A stretch of DNA of 64,000 nt from a bacterium (lineage in GTDB: Bacteria > Pseudomonadota > Alphaproteobacteria > Caulobacterales > Caulobacteraceae), in contig JAVBXP010000026.1 in the NCBI GenBank assembly GCA_030824495.1, positions 1 to 64,000 of the forward strand, given 5' to 3'. Positions 42,872-52,249 of this stretch are shown one piece after another. Position 1 is the first letter of the stretch. Each line of letters starts with the position of its first letter. A program made the translations under genes and the position numbers. Under the pieces are notes generated by a model. The model was not told the DNA's origin and did no database searches. It saw nothing but the letters and a program-made list of their open reading frames with translations.

Positions 42872-43458
42872 AGTTCTGGGCGTCCGATCCATTTTTCGAC
42901 GACGGGCGGGACGTAGGCGCCCAGCGCGTCCAGCATCTCCACGCAGTCCTCGCGGAAAATCAGCATGTCGCGGTGCGGGGCCTTCAGGAACGCCTCGCCG
43001 ACCGCGTGGTCCACAAAGCCCCGCAGGCTGTCGTAGTAGCCGCGCACGTTCAGGAACCCGGCCGGCTTGGCGTGAAAGCCAAGTTGGCCCCAGGTCCAGA
43101 TCTCGAAGATTTCTTCCAGGGTGCCGGCGCCGCCGGGCAGGGCGACGAAGGCGTCCGAGAGCTCGGCCATCCGCGCCTTGCGCTCGTGCATCGAACCGAC
43201 GATCTCCAGCCTGGTGAGGCCGGTATGGGCGATTTCCTTGTCGCTCAGGGCGTGGGGCAGGACCCCGATCACTTCAGCCCCGGCGCCCAGCGCGGCGTCA
43301 GCCACAGCGCCCATCAGACCGACCTTGGCGCCGCCATAGACCAGCCGCAGGCCCCGCCCGGCGATCTCACGTCCCATGGCCTCTGCGGCGGCGCGATAGA
43401 TCGGGTCTCCGCCAGGGCTCGCCCCGCAGAACACGCAGACGGAGGCGATGGCGCTCAT
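42868..43458 (-). CDS. LOG-family nucleoside-monophosphate phosphoribohydrolase
   Basis: A 196-residue Rossmann-fold protein with [20 protein letters not shown] and G-G-A-K-V-G-L-M-G, the LOG (TIGR00730) signature. Members cleave the base from nucleoside 5'-monophosphates, including cytokinin precursors. It is translationally coupled on both sides: one-base TGATG overlap with pyrB and ATGA with pyrC', so it is made stoichiometrically with pyrimidine enzymes, hinting at a nucleotide housekeeping role. Confidence 0.92.
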   Translation of the reverse strand: MSAIASVCVFCGASPGGDPIYRAAAEAMGREIAGRGLRLVYGGAKVGLMGAVADAALGAGAEVIGVLPHALSDKEIAHTGLTRLEIVGSMHERKARMAELSDAFVALPGGAGTLEEIFEIWTWGQLGFHAKPAGFLNVRGYYDSLRGFVDHAVGEAFLKAPHRDMLIFREDCVEMLDALGAYVPPVVEKWIGRPEL

Positions 43459-44435
43459 CAGTCGTTGTCCAGGCGCGCCGCGAGCGAAGCCAGCACCGCC
43501 ATGCGCGCGGCCACGCCCATCTCCACCTGATCCTGGATCAGGGAGACGGCGAGGTCGTCGGCGACGTCGGAGTCGATCTCCACCCCACGGTTCATCGGGC
43601 CGGGGTGCATGACCCGGACATTATCGGAGGCGAAGGCCAGCTTCTCGCGGTCCAGGCCATAGAAGCGGAAATACTCGCGCTGCGAAGGGGCCATGACCCC
43701 GTCCATGCGCTCAAGCTGCAGGCGCAGCATCATCACTACGTCGCAGCCGGCGATGCCCTTGCGCATGTCGTGATAGACGTCCACGCCCCAGCGGTCGGCG
43801 TCGGTGGGCATCAGGGTCGGCGGGCCGACCAGGCGCACGTCCGCGCCCATCATCTGCAACAGCCCGACGTTCGATCGCGCCACGCGGCTGTGCAGCACGT
43901 CGCCGCAGATCGCGATCTTCAGGCCGGCGATCCGGCCAAAGGCGCGGCGCATGGACAGCATGTCCAGCAGCGCCTGGGTCGGATGCTCGTGCTGACCGTC
44001 GCCCGCGTTGATCACCGAGCAGCTCACCTTTTGTGAGAGCAGTGAGGCCGCGCCGGAGGACGAGTGCCGCACGACCAGCAGGTCGGGCTGCATGGCGTTC
44101 AGCGTGACCGCGGTGTCGATCAGGGTCTCGCCCTTGGAGATCGAGGACGAACGCGGGCTCATATTGACCACGTCGGCGCCCAGCCGCTTGCCGGCCAGCT
44201 CGAACGAGCTTTGGGTTCGCGTCGAGTTCTCGAAGAACAGGTTCATCAGGGTCCGACCCTTGAGCAGGTCGAGCTTCTTTGAATGCTGTCTGTTGAGGGC
44301 GACGAAGCTGTCGGCCAGATCCAGCAGTGCGGCGACCTCAACAGGGTTGAGATCGACCACGGACAGGAAGTGACGCTTCGGGAAGGGGAAGGTCCGCGAA
44401 AGGACCTCGTTCAGACCGGTGGGTGCTGCGCTCAT
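43458..44435 (-). CDS. pyrB: Aspartate carbamoyltransferase catalytic subunit PyrB
   Basis: A 325-residue enzyme of pyrimidine synthesis that carbamoylates aspartate. Motifs: [11 protein letters not shown] (carbamoyl phosphate site), [26 protein letters not shown] and M-H-P-G-P-M-N-R-G. It belongs to the class paired with an inactive dihydroorotase, encoded two genes downstream, rather than with PyrI. It is first of the pyrB-LOG-pyrC' unit. Confidence 0.96.
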   Translation of the reverse strand: MSAAPTGLNEVLSRTFPFPKRHFLSVVDLNPVEVAALLDLADSFVALNRQHSKKLDLLKGRTLMNLFFENSTRTQSSFELAGKRLGADVVNMSPRSSSISKGETLIDTAVTLNAMQPDLLVVRHSSSGAASLLSQKVSCSVINAGDGQHEHPTQALLDMLSMRRAFGRIAGLKIAICGDVLHSRVARSNVGLLQMMGADVRLVGPPTLMPTDADRWGVDVYHDMRKGIAGCDVVMMLRLQLERMDGVMAPSQREYFRFYGLDREKLAFASDNVRVMHPGPMNRGVEIDSDVADDLAVSLIQDQVEMGVAARMAVLASLAARLDND

Positions 44436-44483
44436 TAAAGCGGCGTCTTAGGCCTCCTGGCGGGAGGCGCCAAGCGTTGCCGC

Positions 44484-44966
44484 TCATTCACCCACAGATC
44501 GCAGGCGCTCCAACGCGCCCTGCAGGATCCAGGCGGCGGCCATCTGGTCCACCAGACCCGCGCGTTTGGCGCGGCTGGCGTCTAGCTGGTCGATGAGGAA
44601 ACGGTTGACCGCCATGGTCGACATACGCTCGTCCCAGAAAGCGATCGGGATCTCCCGCAGCCGCAGCAGGTTGCGCGCGAAGGCGCGGTTGGACTGGCAG
44701 CGAACGCCCTCGGTGCCGTCCATATTGATCGGCAGGCCGATGACGATGGCCCCGACCTCGCGCCCGTCGATCAGCGAGAACAGCCGGTTGGCCTCTTGGG
44801 TGAACTTGGTCTTGCGGATCAATTCCAGCGGGCTGGCCACCATGCGGGTGGTGTCGGACACCGCCACGCCGATGGTCTTCTCGCCCAGATCGAGGCCGAT
44901 CAGGGCGGAATAGCGGGGAATCAGGGCGGGAATTTCAGTCAGTTCGACAACGGCCATGGCTCTCAA
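44484..44966 (-). CDS. ruvX: Holliday junction resolvase-like RuvX (YqgF)
   Basis: A 160-residue RNase H-fold protein: L-I-G-L-D-L-G-E-K-T-I-G-V-A-V-S-D (first Asp), V-I-G-L-P-I-N-M-D-G-T-E-G, F-W-D-E-R-M-S-T, and Q-M-A-A-A-W-I-L-Q-G. YqgF proteins act on 16S rRNA 5'-end maturation and may cut Holliday junctions. It lies 48 bases upstream of pyrB on the same strand and is divergent from gatC. Confidence 0.93.
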   Translation of the reverse strand: MRAMAVVELTEIPALIPRYSALIGLDLGEKTIGVAVSDTTRMVASPLELIRKTKFTQEANRLFSLIDGREVGAIVIGLPINMDGTEGVRCQSNRAFARNLLRLREIPIAFWDERMSTMAVNRFLIDQLDASRAKRAGLVDQMAAAWILQGALERLRSVGE

Positions 44967-45035
44967 TAGCGGTCATCGCTTGTCAAAGGGAGGCCCACAC
45001 GGCTAACCCCTCCCTCGAACCATTAGGAGGGCCCC

Positions 45036-45323
45036 ATGGCCATCGACGCCGCGACCGTCCGTAAGGTCGCGAGGCTCGCGCGGATCGCCGAGCCCGAGGA
45101 GAAGCTGGAACAGCTCGCGAGCGAGCTGAACGGCATCATGACCTGGATCGAACAACTGAGCGAAGTCGACACCGATGGTGTCGAGCCGATGACCTCGGCG
45201 GTGCACATGCCTGCGCCGATGCGCGAGGACGTGGTCACCGAGGGCGGCGACGCCTCCAAGGTGCTCTCGAACGCGCCCAAGACCGTGGACGGCTTCTTCG
45301 TCGTTCCCAAGGTGGTGGAATAG
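45036..45323 (+). CDS. gatC: Asp/Glu-tRNA(Asn/Gln) amidotransferase subunit C
   Basis: A 95-residue subunit that holds GatA to Gat[37 protein letters not shown], and closing [16 protein letters not shown] stands seven bases before the ATG. gatA starts one base after its stop. Confidence 0.96.
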   Translation: MAIDAATVRKVARLARIAEPEEKLEQLASELNGIMTWIEQLSEVDTDGVEPMTSAVHMPAPMREDVVTEGGDASKVLSNAPKTVDGFFVVPKVVE

Positions 45324-45324
45324 A

Positions 45325-46797
45325 ATGACCTCGCTCACCAAGCTGACCCTGAAGGCCGCCCTCGACGGGTTGGCCGACAAGTCGTTCTCCTCCGAGGAAC
45401 TGACGAAGGCGCACGTCGAGGCGGTCGCGGCCGCCCGGCCGCTGAACGCCTTCGTGCTGGAGACCCCGGAAAAGGCCATCGAGATGGCCAAGGCCTCCGA
45501 CGCCCGCCGCGCCAAGGGCGAGGCCGGCGTGCTGGACGGCGCGCCGCTGGGCATCAAGGACCTGTTCTGCACCGAAGGCGTACGCTCCACCGCCTGCTCG
45601 AATATCCTCGGCAACTTCGTTCCGACCTATGAGTCGACCGTCACCGCCAATCTGTGGCGCGACGGGGCGGTGATGCTGGGCAAGCTGAACCTCGACGAAT
45701 TCGCCATGGGCTCGTCGAACGAGACCTCGGCCTTTGGTCCAGTGATCAACCCTTGGCGCTCGGAAGGCTCGAACGCCAAGCTGACCCCGGGCGGCTCGTC
45801 CGGTGGTTCGGCGGCCTCGGTGGCCGCTGACCTGTGCCTGGGCGCTACGGCGACCGACACCGGCGGCTCGATCCGCCAGCCGGCCGCCTTCACCGGCACC
45901 GTGGGCATCAAGCCGACCTATGGCCGTTGCTCGCGCTGGGGCGTCGTCGCCTTCGCCTCGTCGCTCGACCAGGCCGGCCCGATCGCCAAGACCGTCGAGG
46001 ACGCCGCCATCCTGCTGAAGTCGATGTCCGGCCACGACGCCAAGGACTCGACCAGCCTCGATATCGAAGTGCCGGACTTCCCGAGCTTCGTGGGCAAGTC
46101 GGTCAAGGGCCTGCGGGTCGGCATTCCGAAGGAATACCGGGTCGACGGCATGCCGGCCGAGATCGAGAAGCTCTGGGAACAGGGCATCGCCTGGCTGAAG
46201 GAGGCTGGCTGCGAGATCGTCGAGGTCTCCCTGCCGCACACGAAATACGCCCTGCCGGCCTATTACATCGTGGCCCCGGCCGAGGCGTCCTCGAACCTCG
46301 CGCGCTATGACGGCATGCGGTTTGGTCTGCGCGAAGAAGGCGCGAACCTCACCGAGACCTACGAGAACACCCGCGCCGCCGGCTTCGGCCCCGAGGTGAA
46401 GCGCCGCATTCTGATCGGCACCTACGTGCTCTCGGCCGGCTATTACGACGCCTATTACCTGAAGGCGCTCAAGGTCCGCCGCCGCATCGCCGACGACTTC
46501 GACCAGGCCTTCGAGAAGGTCGACGCGCTGCTCACCCCGACCGCGCCGTCCGCGGCGTTCGGCCTGGGCGAGAACGCCGACGATCCGGTGGCCATGTACC
46601 TGAACGACATCTTCACGGTGACGGTGAACCTGGCCGGCCTGCCCGGCATGAGCATCCCCGCCGGCGTTGATGTGAACGGCCTGCCGCTCGGCCTGCAGCT
46701 GATCGGCAAGGCGCTGGACGAGGGGACGCTGTTCTCGCTCGGCGGCGCCATCGAGAAGGCCGCCGACTTCAAGGCCAAGCCCGCCAAGTGGTGGTAG
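45325..46797 (+). CDS. gatA: Asp/Glu-tRNA(Asn/Gln) amidotransferase subunit A
   Basis: A 490-residue amidase-signature enzyme that frees ammonia from glutamine for tRNA-dependent amidation. The Lys (G-I-K-D-L-F), cis-Ser (P-G-G-S-S-G-G-S) and nucleophile Ser ([10 protein letters not shown]) are all present, as are [13 protein letters not shown] and the C-terminal [14 protein letters not shown]. It forms an operon with gatC, while gatB lies about 1.3 kb downstream after two unrelated genes. Confidence 0.97.
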   Translation: MTSLTKLTLKAALDGLADKSFSSEELTKAHVEAVAAARPLNAFVLETPEKAIEMAKASDARRAKGEAGVLDGAPLGIKDLFCTEGVRSTACSNILGNFVPTYESTVTANLWRDGAVMLGKLNLDEFAMGSSNETSAFGPVINPWRSEGSNAKLTPGGSSGGSAASVAADLCLGATATDTGGSIRQPAAFTGTVGIKPTYGRCSRWGVVAFASSLDQAGPIAKTVEDAAILLKSMSGHDAKDSTSLDIEVPDFPSFVGKSVKGLRVGIPKEYRVDGMPAEIEKLWEQGIAWLKEAGCEIVEVSLPHTKYALPAYYIVAPAEASSNLARYDGMRFGLREEGANLTETYENTRAAGFGPEVKRRILIGTYVLSAGYYDAYYLKALKVRRRIADDFDQAFEKVDALLTPTAPSAAFGLGENADDPVAMYLNDIFTVTVNLAGLPGMSIPAGVDVNGLPLGLQLIGKALDEGTLFSLGGAIEKAADFKAKPAKWW

Positions 46798-46809
46798 GCC
46801 TCTGAGCCT

Positions 46810-46833
46810 CTCCCTGCCTGAAAGGGCAGGGAG
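46810..46833 (+). terminator. Hairpin after gatA
   Basis: CTCCCTGCC and GGCAGGGAG pair perfectly around a six-base loop, 12 bases after the gatA stop. No T run follows, so termination may need Rho or the hairpin may protect the 3' end. Confidence 0.5.
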
Positions 46834-46901
46834 CATCGCTCGGGTTCTCTAGGCGGCGGACGGCGGTCGCCCTCGGCGAGTTTGGCCCCTGCAGGGACGC
46901 G

Positions 46902-47603
46902 ATGATCAACTTCCCCGACGACATCTTCACCGAGCCGGAGAATGTGGACCCGGACACCCTGGCCAATCTGGGGCCGCTGGCACGGTTGGCCGGCGTGTGG
47001 GAAGGGCGCAAGGGCGTTGACGTCAACCCGAAGGCTGAGGGGCCTGAACGGCGCGAATATCTCGAGCGTATCGAGATGCAGCCTATCGATCCCCAGGCGA
47101 ACGGGCCGCAGCTGTTCTACGGGCTGCGCTACCATGTCCATATCGTCGCCTCGGACGAGGACACCACCTTTCACGACCAGGTCGGCTACTGGCTTTGGGA
47201 GCCGGCCACCGGCCTGGTCATGCAGACCCTGGCGATTCCACGAGGGCAGGTGGCGCTGGCTAGCGGCCGCGCTGCGCCTGACGGCTCTGGCCTGCTGGTC
47301 CGGGCCGACCGCGGCGGACCGGGATATGGCATTTGCTCGACCGATTTCCTGGAGTGGGCGTTCCGGACCGACTCCTACGAGCTCGCGGTGAGCTTCAACG
47401 CCGATGGCGGCTGGTCGTACGTCTCAACCACCATGCTTCAGGTTCGCGGCCGCAGCGAACCGTTCAGCCACATCGACCGCAACACCTTGACCAAGGTCGC
47501 CGAGCCGCGGCCCAATCCCTCTGCGCGGATCGCGGCGGGCAAGGCCACCTTGGCCGAGGCGCACGGCTTCACGTCCATCGGCGCCGGGCGGCCGGTCGAG
47601 TAA
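46902..47603 (+). CDS. Heme-binding-like beta-barrel protein (FABP/THAP4-nitrobindin family)
   Basis: A 233-residue protein whose middle resembles the nitrobindin-type beta-barrel: L-G-P-L-A-R-L-A-G-V-W-E-G, Y-G-L-R-Y-H-V-H, F-H-D-Q-V-G-Y-W-L-W-E-P, then a late H-I-D-R-N-T-L near 190 that could supply the heme ligand. Nitrobindins bind ferric heme and NO or peroxynitrite; the glycine motif G-x-W-x-G-x-G is only partly kept, so heme binding is inferred. The ATG follows GGGA. It lies between gatA and gatB and ends at a bidirectional terminator. Confidence 0.78.
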   Translation: MINFPDDIFTEPENVDPDTLANLGPLARLAGVWEGRKGVDVNPKAEGPERREYLERIEMQPIDPQANGPQLFYGLRYHVHIVASDEDTTFHDQVGYWLWEPATGLVMQTLAIPRGQVALASGRAAPDGSGLLVRADRGGPGYGICSTDFLEWAFRTDSYELAVSFNADGGWSYVSTTMLQVRGRSEPFSHIDRNTLTKVAEPRPNPSARIAAGKATLAEAHGFTSIGAGRPVE

Positions 47604-47618
47604 GAGCGTGGGCCAGAA

Positions 47619-47647
47619 AAAAGCCCCGTCCAGAGGGCGGGGCTTTT
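47619..47647. terminator. Bidirectional terminator
   Basis: AAAAGCCCCG and CGGGGCTTTT pair around a nine-base loop. It lies 15 bases after the heme-binding-like gene (plus) and 22 bases beyond the small exported protein's stop (minus), serving both. Confidence 0.87.
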
Positions 47648-47669
47648 CAGATCCGAGCGTGCTCGAAGC

Positions 47670-47984
47670 CTACTTCTTGGCTTTGTCGAGGTCAGCTTGC
47701 AGGGCCTTGATCTGGTCGTCAGTGATCGCGCCTTGGCTCATCGGCTGGACTTGCTTCAGGGTCATGCCCTTGAACTGCTCATAGGCCTCATGGGTGGTCA
47801 GGCCCGGCAGGTTCTTGTCCAGCGCGGCCTTGCCTTCCGGCGTAGCGGCGATGTCGGAGATCGGCGTATCGCCAGCGGAAGGCGCAGCCGTAGCGGCCGG
47901 AGCTTGGGCGAGGGCGGGCGCCGCGGCGAGCGCGCCAGCGGCGAGCGACAGGCCGACGATGCCGGTGGTGATCAGCTTTTTCAT
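47670..47984 (-). CDS. Small exported Ala-rich protein
   Basis: A 104-residue protein with a clear signal peptide (M-K-K-L-I-T-T-G then Ala-rich, cleavage near A-L-A-Q, about 26) and a mature part of about 78 residues, mostly helical and charged: I-A-A-T-P-E-G-K-A-A-L-D-K-N-L-P-G-L and F-K-G-M-T-L-K-Q-V. No cysteines are left after processing. I recognise no named family, although similar small periplasmic proteins are common in Caulobacteraceae. It is divergent from gatB. Confidence 0.75.
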   Translation of the reverse strand: MKKLITTGIVGLSLAAGALAAAPALAQAPAATAAPSAGDTPISDIAATPEGKAALDKNLPGLTTHEAYEQFKGMTLKQVQPMSQGAITDDQIKALQADLDKAKK

Positions 47985-48102
47985 CTGAGTGTTTCCAAAT
48001 CCCCTTTTTGAGGTGCGGATTTCAGCCTCTGTTCCGCAGATCGCGCAAGGGATTTCGACCCGCCGGCTTCCGCTTCGGCGCGAGGGGCGCTAGGAACGCC
48101 AC

Positions 48103-49596
48103 ATGACCGATACGTCGAAATTGATCACCGGCCGCACCGGCCAATGGGAAGTGGTTCTGGGCCTGGAGGTTCACGCTCAGGTCGCCTCGAACGCCAAGCT
48201 GTTCTCGGGCGCCGCCGTGGGGTTCGGCGCGGGTCCCAACCAGCAGGTTTCGCTGGTTGATGCGGCCATGCCCGGCATGCTGCCTGTCATCAACCGCCAC
48301 TGCGTCGAGCAGGCGGTGAAGACTGGTCTTGGCCTGGAGGCCAAGATCAATCTGAAGAGCCATTTCGACCGGAAGAACTACTTCTATCCGGACCTGCCGC
48401 AAGGCTACCAGATCAGCCAGTTCAAGGACCCGATCGTGGGCGAAGGCGTGGTCATCGTCGAACACGACGACGGCTCGACCTTCAATGTTCGGATCGAGCG
48501 TCTCCATCTCGAACAGGACGCCGGCAAGTCGCTGCACGACCAGGACCCGAACTCGACCTATGTCGACCTGAACCGGGCCGGCACGGCGTTGATGGAGATC
48601 GTGTCGATGCCCGACATGCGCTCGTCGGCCGAGGCGGCGGCCTATGTGAAGAAGCTGCGCACGATCCTCGTCTATCTCGGCACCTGCGACGGTGACATGG
48701 AGAAGGGAAATCTGCGCGCCGACGTGAACGTGTCGGTCTGCCGCGTCGGCTCCTATGAAAAGTTCCGGGCGACCGGCGAGTTCAGCCACCTGGGCACGCG
48801 CTGCGAGATCAAGAACGTCAACTCCTACCGCTACATCCAGCAGGCGATCGAGTATGAGGCCCGCCGGCAGATCGAGATCATTGAGGACGGCGGCAAGATC
48901 GATCAGGAAACCCGGCTGTTCGATCCGAACAAGCTGGAGACCCGGTCGATGCGCTCGAAGGAAGAGGCGCACGACTATCGCTACTTCCCAGATCCGGATC
49001 TGCTGCCGCTGGAACTCGATCCGGCGTGGGTGAAGACGATCCAGGACGGGCTGCCGGAACTACCGGACGCCAAGAAGGCTCGTCTGCAATCGCAATACGG
49101 CCTCACCGCCTATGACGCCGGGGTGCTCATCATCGAGCAGGCCCGCGCCGACTTTTTCGAGGAAGCCGCCAAGGGCCGGGACGCCAAGCTGGTGTCGAAC
49201 TGGGTGACCAACGAACTGGCCGCCAAGCTGACGGCTGGCGGCCTGGAGATCACCGAGAGCCCGCTGAAGCCCGACGTGATCGCCGAGCTGGTAGCCCTCA
49301 TCGAGGAGGACGTCATTTCCTCCAAGATCGCCAAGGACGTCTTCGAGCGCATGTGGGCCGGCGAGGGCCGTCCGCGTGAGATCGTCGAGAAGCAGGGCCT
49401 GCAACAGGTCTCCGACACTGGGGCGCTGGAGAAGATCATCGAGGATCTGATCGCGGCCAATCCCGGTCAGGCGGACTCGGTGAAGGAAAAGCCTCAGGCC
49501 ATCGGCTGGTTCGTGGGACAGGTGATGAAGGCCACTGGGGGCAAGGCCAATCCGGGGACGGTCAACCAGCTGCTGAAGTCCAAGCTGGGCATCTGA
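48103..49596 (+). CDS. gatB: Asp/Glu-tRNA(Asn/Gln) amidotransferase subunit B
   Basis: A 497-residue subunit that phosphorylates the misacylated tRNA and completes amidation. The N-terminal catalytic cradle begins V-L-G-L-E-V-H-A-Q and has [18 protein letters not shown] and K-N-V-N-S-Y; the C-terminal helical GatB/YqeY tail covers about 345-497. The family length is normal. It has its own terminator and is transcribed separately from gatCA. Confidence 0.97.
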   Translation: MTDTSKLITGRTGQWEVVLGLEVHAQVASNAKLFSGAAVGFGAGPNQQVSLVDAAMPGMLPVINRHCVEQAVKTGLGLEAKINLKSHFDRKNYFYPDLPQGYQISQFKDPIVGEGVVIVEHDDGSTFNVRIERLHLEQDAGKSLHDQDPNSTYVDLNRAGTALMEIVSMPDMRSSAEAAAYVKKLRTILVYLGTCDGDMEKGNLRADVNVSVCRVGSYEKFRATGEFSHLGTRCEIKNVNSYRYIQQAIEYEARRQIEIIEDGGKIDQETRLFDPNKLETRSMRSKEEAHDYRYFPDPDLLPLELDPAWVKTIQDGLPELPDAKKARLQSQYGLTAYDAGVLIIEQARADFFEEAAKGRDAKLVSNWVTNELAAKLTAGGLEITESPLKPDVIAELVALIEEDVISSKIAKDVFERMWAGEGRPREIVEKQGLQQVSDTGALEKIIEDLIAANPGQADSVKEKPQAIGWFVGQVMKATGGKANPGTVNQLLKSKLGI

Positions 49597-49601
49597 TAGT
49601 C

Positions 49602-49638
49602 AAACGCCCCGGAGGAGACCTCCGGGGCGTTTTTCGTT
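49602..49638 (+). terminator. Intrinsic terminator of gatB
   Basis: A 14-base perfect stem (49602-49615 with 49619-49632) and a three-base loop are followed by T-rich sequence, six bases after the gatB stop. The A run on the other side could also serve the minus-strand RcnB-like gene. Confidence 0.9.
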
Positions 49639-49655
49639 TTGGCTGTGTTGCGTCG

Positions 49656-50195
49656 TTAGTTGGCGATGATGTCGAAGATGATGCCGCTGGCGATGGCGGC
49701 CAGCAGGTAGTCGTTCCCGACCCGGTACCAGGCGTAGCCGCGCGGCGGCTGGCGCAAATGGTAGCGGTGGTAGTCGTTCACGACATAGCCACGATAGTAG
49801 GGCGGCAGCGACGAGCCACGACGCCACGAGGCGTAGCCGGGGCGATAATACGGGTTGCCGTAGTAGGCTTGAGGTGGCGGCCCGTAGAACCAGCGATTGT
49901 TGTAATAGTAGCCGTTGTGGCGGCCGCGATCCCAGTTGCTATGGGCGGGACGATGGTCGCGTCGATCATAGCGGCCGCGATTGTCGTCTCGGCGGTCATA
50001 GCGATCACGATCACCGCGGTAGTCCCGGCGGTCGCCGCGATCACGGTCCCCGCGATGGTCGTTCCGGTCCCAGCGTTGTTCGTGATTTCCGCGACCGCGA
50101 CCGCGGTCATCGTCAGCGGAGGCCGAGGTCGCGGTGAACGCCATCGGGGCGGCGACGGCGGCGACCGCGGCGATGCTCAGGATCAGGCGTTTCAT
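49656..50195 (-). CDS. RcnB-like periplasmic protein with Arg/Asp-rich repeat region
   Basis: A 179-residue exported protein: signal peptide to about residue 27 (A-S-A), a low-complexity segment of about 60 residues made of D-R-R-D/Y and R-G-D-R repeats, a Tyr/Pro/Gly-rich stretch, then the RcnB domain (W-R-R-G-S-S-L-P-P-Y-Y-R, L-R-Q-P-P-R-G-Y-A-W-Y-R-V-G-N-D-Y-L-L). RcnB in E. coli affects nickel/cobalt homeostasis; many members have unknown roles. ATG 50195 starts the signal peptide; longer in-frame starts do not. Confidence 0.85.
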   Translation of the reverse strand: MKRLILSIAAVAAVAAPMAFTATSASADDDRGRGRGNHEQRWDRNDHRGDRDRGDRRDYRGDRDRYDRRDDNRGRYDRRDHRPAHSNWDRGRHNGYYYNNRWFYGPPPQAYYGNPYYRPGYASWRRGSSLPPYYRGYVVNDYHRYHLRQPPRGYAWYRVGNDYLLAAIASGIIFDIIAN

Positions 50196-50391
50196 GGACT
50201 TGGCTCCTACGTTCAACGGTCTGTAGCGTTGATGTGAACACTGCCGCTCGCCGCCTGAACTCGACCTGAACGGAACTGTCAGTTTGCCGACCTGTGCGGG
50301 GCCCCGGGCACCGCGCAGTCGATGAATTTTCTGCTCAGTAAACGCAGCGAATAGTGGAAAAATTTCGGTCCGCGTAACTTGGTTCGGGCGG

Positions 50392-50406
50392 TTAACCCTA
50401 TCTTTA
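50392..50406. promoter_or_regulatory. CtrA-like box upstream of the Sel1-like gene
   Basis: TTAA-N7-TTTA, one mismatch from the CtrA consensus, lies 87 bases before the ATG of the small Sel1-like gene, in an AT-richer stretch. Possible but unproven. Confidence 0.3.
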
Positions 50407-50492
50407 GTGGCGATAGACTTCTCTACGGTCACAGAACGCCGGGATCGGAACCCAGAACGGGGACGAGCTGGTGGGGCTAGGGAAACGAGATC

Positions 50493-50768
50493 ATGCTTAC
50501 GAGCGTGGAGATTGAAGGCGCGGAAGGGCTGCCGCTGCCGACCCCGGACGCTTCGGGGGACGACCTTTTCAAGATGGGCCTGCTCTACTCGACCGGGCAG
50601 GGCGGCGCACCGCTCGACTATGTGTCGGCGCATATGCTGTTCAATCTGGCCGCCATGCGCGGGTCGCTGGAAGCCAAGATCTATCGCAAGGAACTGAGCC
50701 AGGAGATGGCGTCCGAAGACGTCGCCGAGGCCCAGCGCCAAGCTCGCGAGTGGCTCGCCACAGGCTGA
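50493..50768 (+). CDS. Small Sel1-repeat-like protein
   Basis: A 91-residue protein with one Sel1-like (TPR-type) repeat: D-D-L-F-K-M-G-L-L-Y-S-T-G-Q-G-G, then Y-V-S-A-H-M-L-F-N-L-A-A-M-R-G, and a helical Glu/Arg-rich tail ending E-W-L-A. Such modules mediate protein contacts. No signal peptide is seen. It precedes the polysaccharide copolymerase gene by 86 bases. The ribosome site is weak. Confidence 0.75.
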   Translation: MLTSVEIEGAEGLPLPTPDASGDDLFKMGLLYSTGQGGAPLDYVSAHMLFNLAAMRGSLEAKIYRKELSQEMASEDVAEAQRQAREWLATG

Positions 50769-50854
50769 TCGCCGTCGTGAAAAGCGCTCGGCGGAACGGG
50801 TAATGGGATGTTACTCGCTGGGTCAGGATCAGGGCTGGTCCTGATTGGGATTCG

Positions 50855-52219
50855 ATGGCCGCGCAGGGCGCTTGGGCAGACACGCAAGAGACGAGGCCGT
50901 CCTCGAAGCGGGCGGTCCGCAGGCGTTTCGCCCTGTCCGATCTTCCGATCCTTCTTTGGCGTGAACGCGGCCTGATCCTGGCCGTCTTCCTGGCGGTGCT
51001 GGCGATTGGACTGGTCGCCGCCTTCGCCATGAAGACCAACTACCAGACCCATTCCAGTCTGCTCGTGCGGCTGGAGCCTGGGCATGGCTACGAGCCCAGG
51101 TCGGGAGAAAACTCCCAGCTAGCGCCAAGCTCCGATCAACTGCTGCAATCGGAGCTTGCGATCCTTGGGGCAGGGCAATTGCCCCTGCGGGTCGTGGAGC
51201 GGCTTGGACTATCGCGAACCTATCGCGAGCTCGCGGCCAGCGCCGCCAAGGCCGCTCCAGCCGATCGGCGGCGGTTCGTCGCGCAGGCCGCCGCCTTGAT
51301 CGAGAAGAACCTCAAGATCGAGAGCACGCCAGGAAGCCCGGTCGTGCGCCTTCGCTTCAGTCATGAGGATCCCAAGGCAGGCGCCTTGATCCTCAACACC
51401 CTGCTGGAAGAGTACCTGATCTACCGTCGCTCGGTTCTGCTGGCCCCGAACTCCGAAGCTCTCGACCAGCAGCGCCGGCTGTTTCAGGCGCGTCTGGCGC
51501 AGGCGGACAGCGCCTATCAGGACTTCCTGGTCAGCAACAAGATCGGCGATTTTGTCGCTGAGAAGACCGCCTTGTCGGCGCTCCAGGCCCAGATCGAACA
51601 GCAGAAGTACGAGACGGACGTCCAGCTACAGGACCGGGTGGGCCGGTTGGCCGCCCTCGACGCCCAATTGGGAGATGTCGCACGCGAGGTTCGCCTGCAT
51701 CGCGACGTCACCAGCGGCGCTCGGGAGGCGACGCGGACCCGCACGGGGATCAATCCCGTCTACCAGGCGCTGCAGACCGAAAAAATCCAGTTGGCTGCAG
51801 ATGTCGCGGCCTTGAAGCGAGCTCAGGCCGCGCTGGTCGAACAAGTCGGTCAACTGACGGAACGGCGGCTGCGTCTCGCCGGTCTTGAGCCGCGCTTCCG
51901 CGAGTTGTCGCTGGGGCGCGATGTTCTCCAAGCCAGCGTTCGCGACCTGACTGTCCGGGAAGAGCAGGGCAGGGCCGCCCAGGAGGTCGCCTTGCTGGCC
52001 AATGACAGCATTCGGATCGTCCAGCGCGCCGCGCCGGCCACGCGGGGCGTAAGCCTACGCTGGCCTGTGATTGTGCTGACACTGCTCTTGGCTAGCCTGG
52101 CTGCTCTCGGCGCCGGACTGGTTCGGATGCTGATGCGGCCTGGTCTGCCCACCGCGCAGGTGGCGTCCCGCACGCTGGATCTGCCGATCCTGGGCGCTGC
52201 TTCGATGAAGCCGCGCTAG
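50855..52219 (+). CDS. Wzz/GumC-type polysaccharide copolymerase (HfsA-like)
   Basis: A 454-residue inner-membrane protein. Helices at about 38-58 and 396-425 flank a large periplasmic region containing coiled coil (Q-Q-R-R-L-F-Q-A-R-L-A-Q-A-D, Q-A-Q-I-E-Q-Q-K-Y) and ending in the C-terminal Pro-rich approach to the second helix (I-V-Q-R-A-A-P-A-T-R-G). No cytoplasmic kinase domain is attached; the next gene appears to supply it. This split architecture resembles the HfsA-HfsB pair of holdfast export in C. crescentus, but other exopolysaccharides are equally possible because no polymerase or flippase is in the window. Confidence 0.85.
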   Translation: MAAQGAWADTQETRPSSKRAVRRRFALSDLPILLWRERGLILAVFLAVLAIGLVAAFAMKTNYQTHSSLLVRLEPGHGYEPRSGENSQLAPSSDQLLQSELAILGAGQLPLRVVERLGLSRTYRELAASAAKAAPADRRRFVAQAAALIEKNLKIESTPGSPVVRLRFSHEDPKAGALILNTLLEEYLIYRRSVLLAPNSEALDQQRRLFQARLAQADSAYQDFLVSNKIGDFVAEKTALSALQAQIEQQKYETDVQLQDRVGRLAALDAQLGDVAREVRLHRDVTSGAREATRTRTGINPVYQALQTEKIQLAADVAALKRAQAALVEQVGQLTERRLRLAGLEPRFRELSLGRDVLQASVRDLTVREEQGRAAQEVALLANDSIRIVQRAAPATRGVSLRWPVIVLTLLLASLAALGAGLVRMLMRPGLPTAQVASRTLDLPILGAASMKPR

Positions 52220-52249
52220 AGGACCCTGCTTTGCGATAACTTCGCGAGG

